A stretch of DNA of 64,000 nt, taken from JALONH01 sp046329235. Lineage in GTDB: Bacteria; Bacteroidota; Bacteroidia; Cytophagales; Cytophagaceae. Below, piece by piece: positions 43,089-52,435 of this stretch. Every line of letters starts with the position of its first letter. The first letter of the stretch is position 1. The translations under genes were made by a program, and so were the position numbers. The stretch is taken from the NCBI GenBank assembly GCA_046329235.1, contig JAXLVA010000001.1, forward strand, positions 1,178,001-1,242,000. The letters run 5' to 3'. The notes below the pieces were generated by a model. It saw only the letters and a program-made list of their open reading frames with translations. It made no database searches and was not told the DNA's origin.

Positions 43089-43832
43089 GTGACCGCTGTA
43101 ATCATCTTCTTTATTGCCCATTGGTATCTGTCTTTATTCAGTCAGACCTTCTTCTTACATAGATACTCTGCTCATGCTATGTTCCATATGAACAAGTTTT
43201 GGGAAAAATTCTTCTATGTATTCTTATATCTAACTCAAGGTTCTTCTTATTTAGTTCCTAGAGCTTATGGTGCTTTACACCGTATGCACCACGCTTATAG
43301 TGATACTGAAAAAGATCCACACTCTCCGTTATATTACCGTAATGCAGTTGCGATGATGTGGAGAACAAAGGATATTTACAACGCTGTACTTAGACGTACA
43401 GAAAAAGTAGAAGAGAAATTCGAAAAGAATTTACCTGAGTGGGCGTTCATCGATAATATCGGTGATTCTTGGTATTCAAGAATTGTATGGGGATTAATTT
43501 ACATCTCCTTCTACGTGTACTTCGTACCGGCTAACATGTGGTATTTATACCTATTATTACCTATCCACTTCTTAATGGGACCTGTACATGGTGCTATTGT
43601 TAACTGGTTTGGTCATAAAGCTGGTTATGTTAACTTTGACAATGGTGATAACTCTAAAAATTCACTTCCTATGGATATCTTCTTAGGTGGAGAATTATTC
43701 CAAAACAATCACCACAAATACGGTAGCCGTCCTAATTTCGCTATGAAATGGTTTGAAATAGACCCTACCTACCCGATAATGAAAGGATTACATTATCTAC
43801 ACATCATCCGAATCGTCAATACGACAGCATAA
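43089..43832 (+). CDS. Acyl-CoA/fatty acid desaturase
   Basis: A 247-residue integral membrane di-iron desaturase. The three histidine boxes are present: HRYSAH (about 24-29), HRMHHAY (about 64-70) and NNHHKY (about 206-211). Pairs of hydrophobic helices lie at about 1-20 and 130-170. It is shorter than delta-9 desaturases of eukaryotes but normal for the bacterial group. It would introduce a double bond into membrane acyl chains. The start is a GTG at 43089. It has its own promoter region and a terminator directly after the stop. Confidence 0.88.
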   Translation: MTAVIIFFIAHWYLSLFSQTFFLHRYSAHAMFHMNKFWEKFFYVFLYLTQGSSYLVPRAYGALHRMHHAYSDTEKDPHSPLYYRNAVAMMWRTKDIYNAVLRRTEKVEEKFEKNLPEWAFIDNIGDSWYSRIVWGLIYISFYVYFVPANMWYLYLLLPIHFLMGPVHGAIVNWFGHKAGYVNFDNGDNSKNSLPMDIFLGGELFQNNHHKYGSRPNFAMKWFEIDPTYPIMKGLHYLHIIRIVNTTA

Positions 43833-43833
43833 T

Positions 43834-43859
43834 AAAAGGGGCTTTTAAAGCCCCTTTTT
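43834..43859 (+). terminator. Terminator of the desaturase gene
   Basis: The 8-bp stem GGGGCTTT/AAAGCCCC (43838-43854) around a single central base, so in practice with a shorter stem and larger loop, is preceded by A4 and followed by T5. It starts 6 nt after the stop codon. Confidence 0.85.
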
Positions 43860-43977
43860 CATTTTTAGCCCTATCTTTTTTCTGTGTATAAAGCTGTTGA
43901 AAAACGGGGTGCAACGTCCCTTTTGCTTATGGTATCTTTAAACCTTATAAAACCATAATTAACCCCCCTTTGGCGGC

Positions 43978-46900
43978 ATGCAATTAAGTAAATTAGAAAT
44001 TAAGGGATTTAAAAGTTTCGGTGATAAAGTAGTCGTTAACTTCGACGAAGGTATTACCGGGATTGTAGGGCCTAATGGTTGTGGTAAGTCCAATATCGTG
44101 GATGCCATCCGTTGGGTACTAGGGGAACAAAGAACTCGTGCACTACGCTCCGACAAAATGGAGAACGTGATTTTTAACGGTACTAAAAACCGTAAGCCAC
44201 AACAAATGGCAGAGGTTTCCTTAACGTTTAACAACACTAAGAACTTACTTCCTACGGAATATTCTCAGGTAACTATCACTCGTCGTTATTATCGTACAGG
44301 TGACAGCGAATACCTTTTAAACGGTATTACTTGTCGTTTGAAAGATATCCATGACTTATTCTTAGATACAGGTATTGGCTCTGACTCCTACGCCATCATT
44401 GAATTAAAAATGGTGGAAGAAATCTTGAACGATAAAGATGGTTCTCGTCGTGAATTATTTGAAGAAGCTGCCGGTATTTCTAAGTTCAAACAACGTAAGA
44501 AACAATCCTTAAAGAAATTAGAGGAAACTGATAAAGATTTAGAACGTGTAGAGGATTTGCTTTTTGAAATCAATAAAAACTTAAAGCAATTAGAGAAACA
44601 AGCTAAACAGACTGAGAAATACTACGAGATTAAAGAAGAGTATAAAGTAGCTAGTATCGATCTAGCTAAAGTGAGTGTAAAAACACAACACGAAGAACTT
44701 CAGACTTTATCTCAGTTTATAGACGAGAAAAATGATCGTAAAACTCAATTAAATGCTGAGATTAACGAGCAAGAAAGTACCGTTGAAAAATCGAAATTAG
44801 AAATCCTTACGACAGAGAAATTATTAGCGGATCGTCAACGTACGTTGAATGAGCACGTGAATAAAATCAGAACGTTTGAAAGTGATAAAAAAATCAAAAA
44901 CGAGCGTTTAAAATACTTATCGGATAAAAGCACTTCCCTAACCGAACAAATTGAACTGGATAAAGAAAGCAATGAAAGAGCTTCCTTTAGTTTAGAAAGT
45001 TTAGTTACGGAGAAAGAAAGCGCTGAGAAAGTGTTGGATGAGATTCGTCTGAAAGTTGACAAACTGAAAGAAGATTACGAAGCTCAAAAAGAATCGAATC
45101 GTTTAATCCAAGACGAAGTAAACACCGCTACTGCTCAATATAAACAAAAGCAGGAAGATGTTTACCAATGGAATAAACAGTTAGAAATCTATGCGATGCA
45201 ACTTTCGACATTCAAGCAAGAATTAGAAAAGACATCCACCGATTCTAATAACCAATCAGCCAACCTAGCTCAATTTGAATCCAAAGCCAATGAAATTAAA
45301 GTGGACTTGGATGCGAAAAATGCAGAGTTAGAGAAGTTGATCCAACAGGAAGAAGATGTTCAAAACCGTATTCAAAGTTTAGAGAAAGACATTGAACAAA
45401 TACGCGAATCATTAACCGTGGTGAACCGTAATTTGGATGCTAAACAAAACGAATATAGCTTAACTAAATCGATGGTGGAGAATTTAGAAGGTTTCCCTGA
45501 AGCCATCAAATTCTTAAAAGTGAATGCTGCTTGGGGCAAGGATACTCCTCTCCTTTCAGATATCTTAACGTGTGACGAGCAGTACCGTTTATGTATTGAG
45601 AATTACTTAGAAAGTTTCATGAACTACTATGTAGTAGAAACTGAAGCTCAAGCAGTACAAGCAGTCAATTTATTAAGTGATGCGTCAAAAGGAAAAGCTA
45701 ACTTCTTTGTTTTATCGCGCTTCCAACAATTCAATCCTACTTCAGTTCAAAATCATAATGGTTGTGTAGCTGCTTTAGATATCGTTGAATATGATTCTAA
45801 ATACAAAGGCTTAATCCAATACATCTTGGATGCGGTTTATGTAGTAAAAGAAAACCAAGAGGCACTTCCGGATGCTCCTAATTCCATTTTTATTACGCAA
45901 AATGGTAAGATTGCTAAGCGTAAATTTAGCATCTCCGGTGGTTCGGTTGGTTTATTTGAAGGTAAACGTATAGGTCGTGCTAAGAACCTTGAAAAACTAG
46001 AACAAGACATTCAACAAGCAACTCTTCAAATTGAGCATATCAAAGTTGATTTAGATGCCAAATTAAAAGAGTTCTACTACTTAAAAGAGAATACGCATAA
46101 GTCGGCAATTGAAGATGTACGTCGTGAAATCAACTTGATTAACAACGAGTACATTGCTTTAAAAACGAAGAAAGAACAATTAGCCGGAATCTTATCTGAT
46201 AATTCATTAAGACATGAAGATATTCTTGAGAAAATTCAGAATGTTCAAGATGAATTAGAAGAAACAAAACCTAAAGCGGAAACCGGTAAAATAGATTTAG
46301 AAGCATTAGAAGAAAAGCTTAATGTATTAAACGATCAGCTATCGGAATTAACCACGGAGTTAAGTAATAAGTCGGCAGTTTATAACTCCGAAAACTTGTT
46401 ATTCCATCAACAACAAAACCGAGTTAATAGCTTAGACCAAGAAATATCATACAAACAATCTACGTTTGACCAAAGCAAGGTTCGTATTGAGAAAAACTCC
46501 GAAGACCTTGAGAAAACTAATGATGAGATTAAATCATTAGTAGATGGTGCGGATGTAAGCGAAGACGAATTAGTAGAATTATACAAAGAGAAAGAAAGTA
46601 TTGACCTTGGTGTTAATGAGGCTGAAAAGGAATACTATGCCTTCAAGATTAAGGTAGATGAAATGGAGAAAGCAGTTCGTGATTTACGTCGTTCACGTGA
46701 AGAATGTGACGAAGCGATCATGGAACTTCAAACTCGTATCTCTGATAAAAAACTTGCTTTAAGCTCCATCAAAGAACGTCTATCTGTTGAGTTCAACTTA
46801 GACTTAGATGAAGTATTAGGAAATATGGATCATTCTTCAGAGGAATCACAACAAGAGTTACCATCTGAAGAGGAATTAAAAGAACGTGTTCAAAAGATTA

Positions 46901-47523
46901 AAAATAGCTTAGATCGCTTAGGTCCTATCAACCCAATGGCGATGGAAGCATACCAAGAGATCAAAGAACGCCATACATTCATCACTACACAAAAAGACGA
47001 TTTATTAAAAGCGAAAGACTCTTTATTGTTAACCATCAGTGAAATTGATGGGGTAGCAAAAGACACCTTCCTAGATGCTTTTGAAAAAATCAGAGATAAC
47101 TTTATTAATGTATTCCGTTCTCTATTTACGGAAGAAGATACTTGTGATTTGAAATTAGTAGACCCTGAGAATCCATTAGAGTCTGCGATTGACATCATGG
47201 CAAAACCAAAAGGAAAGCGTCCGTTAACCATCAACCAATTATCCGGTGGTGAGAAGACCTTAACTGCGATTTCCTTACTATTTGCTATTTACTTATTAAA
47301 GCCAGCTCCATTCTGTATCTTTGATGAGGTGGATGCTCCATTAGATGATGCAAACATTGACAAGTTCAATAACATCATTCGTAAATTTGCCGGTGAATCT
47401 CAATTTATCATTGTAACTCACAACAAACGCACTATGTCAAGCACCGATGTAATCTATGGTATTACCATGATTGAACAGGGAGTCTCCCGACTTGTACCTG
47501 TAGACTTAAGGTCGCTAGCTTAG
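43978..47523 (+). CDS. smc: Chromosome segregation protein SMC
   Basis: This 1181-residue condensin subunit compacts and helps segregate the chromosome. The N-terminal ATPase half has Walker A GPNGCGKS (31-38) and a Q-loop region GEQRTRALRSDKM. Two long coiled-coil arms (about 165-500 and 670-1010) enclose the hinge (about 510-660; NLEGFPEAIKFL, IENYLESFMNYYVVETEAQA). The C-terminal half has the ABC signature LSGGEKTLTAISLLFA and Walker B FCIFDEVDAPLDDAN. Length is normal. scpA and scpB are not in the window. The shared terminator at 47546-47574 follows. Confidence 0.96.
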   Translation: MQLSKLEIKGFKSFGDKVVVNFDEGITGIVGPNGCGKSNIVDAIRWVLGEQRTRALRSDKMENVIFNGTKNRKPQQMAEVSLTFNNTKNLLPTEYSQVTITRRYYRTGDSEYLLNGITCRLKDIHDLFLDTGIGSDSYAIIELKMVEEILNDKDGSRRELFEEAAGISKFKQRKKQSLKKLEETDKDLERVEDLLFEINKNLKQLEKQAKQTEKYYEIKEEYKVASIDLAKVSVKTQHEELQTLSQFIDEKNDRKTQLNAEINEQESTVEKSKLEILTTEKLLADRQRTLNEHVNKIRTFESDKKIKNERLKYLSDKSTSLTEQIELDKESNERASFSLESLVTEKESAEKVLDEIRLKVDKLKEDYEAQKESNRLIQDEVNTATAQYKQKQEDVYQWNKQLEIYAMQLSTFKQELEKTSTDSNNQSANLAQFESKANEIKVDLDAKNAELEKLIQQEEDVQNRIQSLEKDIEQIRESLTVVNRNLDAKQNEYSLTKSMVENLEGFPEAIKFLKVNAAWGKDTPLLSDILTCDEQYRLCIENYLESFMNYYVVETEAQAVQAVNLLSDASKGKANFFVLSRFQQFNPTSVQNHNGCVAALDIVEYDSKYKGLIQYILDAVYVVKENQEALPDAPNSIFITQNGKIAKRKFSISGGSVGLFEGKRIGRAKNLEKLEQDIQQATLQIEHIKVDLDAKLKEFYYLKENTHKSAIEDVRREINLINNEYIALKTKKEQLAGILSDNSLRHEDILEKIQNVQDELEETKPKAETGKIDLEALEEKLNVLNDQLSELTTELSNKSAVYNSENLLFHQQQNRVNSLDQEISYKQSTFDQSKVRIEKNSEDLEKTNDEIKSLVDGADVSEDELVELYKEKESIDLGVNEAEKEYYAFKIKVDEMEKAVRDLRRSREECDEAIMELQTRISDKKLALSSIKERLSVEFNLDLDEVLGNMDHSSEESQQELPSEEELKERVQKIKNSLDRLGPINPMAMEAYQEIKERHTFITTQKDDLLKAKDSLLLTISEIDGVAKDTFLDAFEKIRDNFINVFRSLFTEEDTCDLKLVDPENPLESAIDIMAKPKGKRPLTINQLSGGEKTLTAISLLFAIYLLKPAPFCIFDEVDAPLDDANIDKFNNIIRKFAGESQFIIVTHNKRTMSSTDVIYGITMIEQGVSRLVPVDLRSLA

Positions 47524-47545
47524 CAAATCAGCAGCTTTGGATTGG

Positions 47546-47578
47546 AAAGCGCAAGTAGACCCTGCTTGCGCTTTTTTT
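47546..47578. terminator. Shared terminator between smc and the ACP phosphodiesterase gene
   Basis: A 10-bp stem AAAGCGCAAG/CTTGCGCTTT (47546-47555 with 47565-47574) has a 9-nt loop. The T-run to the right serves smc; it directly abuts the stop of the convergent minus-strand gene. Confidence 0.85.
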
Positions 47579-48164
47579 ATTTATAAATTTCTTCAATTTT
47601 TTCTTTGCATGCCACTTCCAATTGAGGGAAGTAAGTAAAAAAAGCCTCTTCTAAAAAGTCATATTCTCTTTGGAGTACCTCTATCCCCTTTTCCATATTG
47701 GAGGTAAAATTCGCTCTACGTGACATACCATTAAACACACGTTGTAAGCCATCGAAATTAGCGTAATTGACCAGCCAGTTTTGCTTCATCATATAAGGAA
47801 GCAACTCTTCTACCCTTTCAGGCATATTGGGCTGTTGTTGCATGAATTGATAGATCATAGCAGCATATTCTTCTATTGGAGTTGGATGAAATTTTGACCA
47901 GTGTTTCGACAAAAAATGATCATAGTACAAATCCACCACTACAGCATTGTACTTATGAAAATCCTCCTGGATTCTTAACTTAATATCATGAGTAACGGGA
48001 TGTGTGTCGGTGAAATGATCTATAAATCTATGAAGGATTATTCCTTTTTGAATATCTTCAGAAAAAGTTTGAACTTCTTTACCTCTAATAGAATCGGCGA
48101 TAAAATTACCAACCATTAAATCAGAAGGTTCACCGGATAGATATAGATGAGCTAAGAAATTCAT
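47577..48164 (-). CDS. acpH: Acyl carrier protein phosphodiesterase (DUF479/AcpH)
   Basis: A 195-residue protein with the family opening MNFLAHLYLSGEPSDLMVGN and FIADSIRGKEV, then IILHRFIDHFTDTHPV and VVDLYYDHFLSKHW. The His/Asp pairs in these blocks belong to the HD-like metal site. AcpH removes the 4'-phosphopantetheine group from acyl carrier protein. Length matches E. coli AcpH (193). It is a single gene, convergent with smc. Confidence 0.88.
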   Translation of the reverse strand: MNFLAHLYLSGEPSDLMVGNFIADSIRGKEVQTFSEDIQKGIILHRFIDHFTDTHPVTHDIKLRIQEDFHKYNAVVVDLYYDHFLSKHWSKFHPTPIEEYAAMIYQFMQQQPNMPERVEELLPYMMKQNWLVNYANFDGLQRVFNGMSRRANFTSNMEKGIEVLQREYDFLEEAFFTYFPQLEVACKEKIEEIYK

Positions 48165-48334
48165 ATTAAAAGATAGCTCTATTTAATAAAATAAAAAAGG
48201 CCTTCTGTTATATTCTTCTAAAGAACCATTCTTTGCTTTTTATAATTTAGTCAAAAAAACTAAAGTCTAGAATCCAAATTCTCTATTGTAATAAATGAAA
48301 GACTTCAAGTAAAACCCAAACAAGAAGTTGGACT

Positions 48335-48583
48335 TTATTTAAAATAATAATTGAAAATATTTTTAATAACGGGGGTAAAGACTGCTAAATACACAACTAC
48401 AATTAATATGGACTTAAATACAATTTCCCATACTCCACGGTCAGTTTTTCTGTACAAATAAAATGCTGTTGTTCCGCTAATAATCAAAACTAATAACAAA
48501 TAATCTATTCGGATGAAACTTTGAATAGAAACAATAATAACAAGTAGCACAATACTTAAGATGATGGTATATAAATTTTTCAT
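48335..48583 (-). CDS. Small three-helix membrane protein
   Basis: An 82-residue very hydrophobic protein with three predicted helices (about 5-22, 26-42 and 54-76), a basic YRKTDRG loop between the second and third, and a C-terminal YYFK. No family recognised. It starts one nucleotide after the stop of the outer-membrane protein gene upstream, so translation is probably coupled. Confidence 0.6.
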   Translation of the reverse strand: MKNLYTIILSIVLLVIIVSIQSFIRIDYLLLVLIISGTTAFYLYRKTDRGVWEIVFKSILIVVVYLAVFTPVIKNIFNYYFK

Positions 48584-48584
48584 C

Positions 48585-49100
48585 TTAATCTTCTAAGTCA
48601 GGTTTATTAAAGTTTTTGAAAATATTAATTCCAAAACCAAACAAGAATGCAGGGCCTGTTGGGTCAGAATCTTCAAAACCAGGTGTTGTATTTACTGTTT
48701 TGTTAATACCAACTTGTAATTCAGTATAAAATCTCCCACCAACATAGTACTTCAAACCTGCTAATAAACTATAGGATTCGAAATCAGTAGCGATACCTCT
48801 ATGCACATCCTTATCACCCCTCACATAATGAAACGAAGCTATAGTATAGCAGTTGTAAAACGTTTTGGAGATTGGAATAATTTCTTGTGAAACACCAATA
48901 CCATTGTAACGGATACCGGGAGCCAATCTTAAATTAGTACCTCTATATCTTAAATCTAATGCAGGTATGGGCACATAGCTCGCTCCTCCATAACCAATAA
49001 ACACCCCTACATTAAAGTGTTTTCTAGGAGGTGTTTCTATTTGTGCAGAAACAGAATGAAGTAAGAAAAATAAAAAGAGAACAGAAAATAATCGTTTCAT
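48585..49100 (-). CDS. Small outer-membrane beta-barrel protein
   Basis: A 171-residue protein with a signal peptide (cleavage near SVSAQ) and alternating strands rich in Gly and Tyr (VGVFIGYGGASY, YSLLAGLKYYVGGRFYTELQ, AFLFGFGINIF), fitting an eight-strand-type barrel. No conserved domain is recognised by eye. It lies 12 nt downstream of hslV and 1 nt upstream of the three-helix protein gene, making a probable three-gene unit. Confidence 0.6.
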   Translation of the reverse strand: MKRLFSVLFLFFLLHSVSAQIETPPRKHFNVGVFIGYGGASYVPIPALDLRYRGTNLRLAPGIRYNGIGVSQEIIPISKTFYNCYTIASFHYVRGDKDVHRGIATDFESYSLLAGLKYYVGGRFYTELQVGINKTVNTTPGFEDSDPTGPAFLFGFGINIFKNFNKPDLED

Positions 49101-49112
49101 TTATAATACTGG

Positions 49113-49652
49113 TTAACCTAAACTTTCAATAATAAAATTGTGATTAGTATAAATACAAATATCTGCTGCAATGGTTAAACTTTCACGCACCATTTCTTCG
49201 GCTGTTAAATGGGGAGCATGTTTTTTTAAAGCTAATGCTGCCGATTGAGCATACATGCTACCGGAGCCTATAGCTAAAATATCCTGATCAGGTTCAATCA
49301 CATCACCTGTCCCACTTACTAAAAGCAATTCATCTTTGTTGATACAAATCATCATGGCTTCCAGTTTTCTCAAATAGCGATCCGTTCTCCAATCTTTAGC
49401 TAATTCTATAGCAGCACGCTTCATTATACCTCCATAAGCACTTATTTTTTCATCAAAACGCTCCATAAGAGTAAATGCATCGGCTGTTGAGCCCGCAAAA
49501 CCTATAAGTATTTTACCGTCATTTAATTTTCGAACCTTTTTCACATGGTCTTTTACCACTGTATTACCTAATGTAGCCTGCCCATCTGCTCCTATCGCCA
49601 CTTTCCCATTATGTTTAATAGCTACAACAGTAGTTGATCTAATCTTTTCCAA
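49113..49652 (-). CDS. hslV: ATP-dependent protease proteolytic subunit HslV
   Basis: A 179-residue proteasome-beta-like peptidase. The short propeptide MEKIRS precedes the mature N-terminal catalytic threonine in TTVVAIKHNGKVAIGADGQA. GNTVVKDHVKKVRKL, ILIGFAGSTADAFTLMERF and AIGSGSMYAQSAALAL are further HslV blocks. HslV needs the AAA+ unfoldase HslU. No hslU, clpX or other unfoldase gene lies in the window, so the partner must be encoded elsewhere. It is the first gene of a unit with two envelope protein genes. Confidence 0.93.
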   Translation of the reverse strand: MEKIRSTTVVAIKHNGKVAIGADGQATLGNTVVKDHVKKVRKLNDGKILIGFAGSTADAFTLMERFDEKISAYGGIMKRAAIELAKDWRTDRYLRKLEAMMICINKDELLLVSGTGDVIEPDQDILAIGSGSMYAQSAALALKKHAPHLTAEEMVRESLTIAADICIYTNHNFIIESLG

Positions 49653-49750
49653 TGTAATTTATTGCTTTATTTTATCTTAAATATAATTAAAGATTTGTGG
49701 ATTAGTAATCTCTATTTTTAATTATCTTTCGAGGATATATTATTGACTAA

Positions 49751-50986
49751 ATGAAGCGTGTCGTCATCACCGGAATGGGAACTCTTTGTTCTCTGGGTAA
49801 AAACAATCAAGAATTCGAATTCAATCTATTTCAAGGACATAGCGGTGCTGCCCCCATTACCTATTTCAATGCAGAAAAGTTTAAAACTCGATTTGCTAAT
49901 GAGATAAAGGGGTATAATCCGGATGACTATTTCCCCAAAAGTGAGCATAGAAAATACGACTTATTTACCCAATATGCTCTAATTACAACGCAAGAAGCTC
50001 TAGTCCAATCTAAATTATTAGACTATCCATTTAATCCTCTTCGAGTAGGAGTTATATGGGGTTCAGGGAATGGAGGTATCCTCACTACACAACAACAAAT
50101 AGGTGAATATTATTCAGGCGATGGAACACCTCGCTTCAACCCATTCTTTGTTCCAAAAATGCTAGTGGATACCGCTTCAGGAATGATTTCATTGAAACAT
50201 GGATTTAAAGGGATTAACCATACTACCGTAAGCGCTTGCGCATCGGCTACAACTGCTTTAGCAGATGCCTTTAACTATATTCGTTGGGGAAAAGCCGATG
50301 TAATCATCTCAGGTGGTTCTGACGCCCCAATTAATGAATCCTTAATAGGTGGATTTGGTGCTCTAAAAGCACTGTCAACTCAAAACGACTCTCCTTCCAA
50401 GGCATCCAGACCATTTGATGCCGAACGTGATGGTTTTGTGATGGGCGAAGGTGGCGCAACTCTAATATTAGAATCTTTAGAACATGCCATAGCTCGTAAT
50501 GCTCCTATTCTAGCTGAATTAGTAGGTACGGGCATGTGTGCTGATGCCTATCATATGACAGGTTCTCATCCCGAAGGTGATGGAGCATTTAGAGGTATGT
50601 CGGAAGCTATTCAAGAAGCAGGAATCCAACCGGAAGATATTGATTATGTCAATCCGCATGCAACTAGCACTCCTGTAGGAGATGACAGCGAATTACATGC
50701 TATGAAAAAGCTATTTGCTAATTCTACTAAAACGTATGTAAGTGCTACTAAATCTATGACTGGACACTTACTTGGGGCTGCCGGTGCTATTGAATCTGCT
50801 ATCTGTGTATTGGCAATTCAAAAACAAATGATACCTCCTACCATCAATACTAAAAACCCATTACCAATGGATAATCTTCATTTGGTTATGGATAAAAGCA
50901 AATCTCACCCTATCCAATATGCTTTAAATAACACATTTGGATTTGGTGGTCATATAGCTTCTATTATTTTCAGAAAATATGAATAG
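49751..50986 (+). CDS. fabF: 3-oxoacyl-ACP synthase, FabF (KAS II) type
   Basis: A 411-residue thiolase-fold condensing enzyme that elongates acyl-ACP with malonyl-ACP. The catalytic triad is intact: Cys163 in VSACASATTA, His303 in NPHATSTPVGD and His339 in KSMTGHLLGAAG. The GFGGH motif near the C-terminus is present. Length is usual for FabF. A FabB-like or polyketide KAS is possible, but there is no acpP, fabD or pks gene beside it. It diverges from hslV; the PD40 protein gene follows after 30 nt. Confidence 0.9.
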   Translation: MKRVVITGMGTLCSLGKNNQEFEFNLFQGHSGAAPITYFNAEKFKTRFANEIKGYNPDDYFPKSEHRKYDLFTQYALITTQEALVQSKLLDYPFNPLRVGVIWGSGNGGILTTQQQIGEYYSGDGTPRFNPFFVPKMLVDTASGMISLKHGFKGINHTTVSACASATTALADAFNYIRWGKADVIISGGSDAPINESLIGGFGALKALSTQNDSPSKASRPFDAERDGFVMGEGGATLILESLEHAIARNAPILAELVGTGMCADAYHMTGSHPEGDGAFRGMSEAIQEAGIQPEDIDYVNPHATSTPVGDDSELHAMKKLFANSTKTYVSATKSMTGHLLGAAGAIESAICVLAIQKQMIPPTINTKNPLPMDNLHLVMDKSKSHPIQYALNNTFGFGGHIASIIFRKYE

Positions 50987-51016
50987 GTTTTAATCGTTTT
51001 TACGTAAATTATACGT

Positions 51017-52435
51017 ATGAGATTAATACTACCGTTTTTATTGCTACCTATTTCCTTGCTTGCCCAAAGTATTAAAAAGGAAAATTTAGGTCCCAACATT
51101 AATACAAAACTAAACGACTTAGCACCGGTGTTATCACTGGATGGTAAGTCGTTATATTTTATCATAGAAGGCCATTCCAAAAACACTCGTTCATATAATA
51201 GCAATTCACAAGATATTTGGTATTCTGAAAAAGACAGTAATGGCGTATGGTCTGTTGCCAAACATGCTACTAAACCTTTTAATCAGCGTTTATACAATAG
51301 TATTGAATGTATTAGTAAAGACGGAAGTGTTGTGTATATCCGAGGTGCTTATAAAGATGGTGAATATATAGGGTCCGGTTTTTCTTACCTTATAAAAACT
51401 AAAACCGGCTGGTCTAATCCCATTCAAATGAATATTCAGGATTTAGAGAAAATGAATAAGGGATTGGTAGATGCTATGCATATTTGCAGTGATAATAAAA
51501 CCATGATCTTAGCTTTTAGTCAACAAAAAGGAAGTAAAATCAACGACCTATATGTATCTTTTAAAACAGGTCCTAATAGTTGGTCGAAACCTAAATACAT
51601 TTCCTCTCTGAACACCAAAAAGTATATAGAGTCTACTCCATTTGTAGCTGCAGATAATAAAACGTTATACTTTTCAAGTGATAAACCAGGTGGAGTTGGC
51701 GGACGTGATATTTATATGACTCAACGTTTAGATGATACTTGGATGAAATGGTCTACTCCTCAAAACCTAGGAGATTCTATCAATACAGAAGGATGGGATG
51801 CTTATTTTATCACGGATGCTTCAGCTCAATATGCCTATATTGTTTCCAATCAAGATAGCTATGGAGAATCTGACATTTTCAGATTTAGACTACCACAAGT
51901 TGCTCAGCCTACACCTGTAGCTATGGTTACAGGCACCATCCAAGACAATGATAATAAATTAATATCCACGATGGTTGTTGCTATCGACGTCAACACCAAT
52001 AAAATTATTCAAGAAAGTGCCTGCCATCCTACAACCGGCAAGTTTACTTTATTCTTGAACTACGGTAGTGACTACATTATTACATTAAAAAACAATTATC
52101 AATATACTCAACCGGTTGAAATAAGCCTTAGTAAAGATTCGATCTCATACAAAGAAATAAATGTAACACTGGATTATACTGAAGTAAGAGACAATAGTGT
52201 TTTAACAGTAAAGCTTCAAAACGAAACCATTTCGCTTACCAGTTTAAATCAAATTATTCAAACCTTGAAAAACAATTCCTACACTCAATTTGAAATAGTA
52301 ACCACAAATCATAATCTATCAAGTGTTACAGCTTTGAAAAATAAAATTCAAGAATCACTACCATCTTCTTCCATCAAAATATCAGAGGACAATGAAATGC
52401 CCTCCGATATGATTGGAATAAAAATTATTCATTAA
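51017..52435 (+). CDS. PD40 (TolB-like) propeller protein, exported
   Basis: A 472-residue protein with a signal peptide (cleavage near LLAQS). An N-terminal PD40/WD40-like propeller (about 35-290) has blades NDLAPVLSLDGKSLYFII, ECISKDGSVVYI, ESTPFVAADNKTLYFSSDKP and GGVGGRDIYMTQRL. A carboxypeptidase-regulatory-like sandwich follows (about 300-385; VTGTIQDNDNKLISTMVVAI). A C-terminal alpha/beta stretch has no clear OmpA peptidoglycan motif. Such proteins resemble PorE/PG-associated propellers of Bacteroidota. It overlaps nhaA tail to tail by 11 nt. Confidence 0.75.
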   Translation: MRLILPFLLLPISLLAQSIKKENLGPNINTKLNDLAPVLSLDGKSLYFIIEGHSKNTRSYNSNSQDIWYSEKDSNGVWSVAKHATKPFNQRLYNSIECISKDGSVVYIRGAYKDGEYIGSGFSYLIKTKTGWSNPIQMNIQDLEKMNKGLVDAMHICSDNKTMILAFSQQKGSKINDLYVSFKTGPNSWSKPKYISSLNTKKYIESTPFVAADNKTLYFSSDKPGGVGGRDIYMTQRLDDTWMKWSTPQNLGDSINTEGWDAYFITDASAQYAYIVSNQDSYGESDIFRFRLPQVAQPTPVAMVTGTIQDNDNKLISTMVVAIDVNTNKIIQESACHPTTGKFTLFLNYGSDYIITLKNNYQYTQPVEISLSKDSISYKEINVTLDYTEVRDNSVLTVKLQNETISLTSLNQIIQTLKNNSYTQFEIVTTNHNLSSVTALKNKIQESLPSSSIKISEDNEMPSDMIGIKIIH

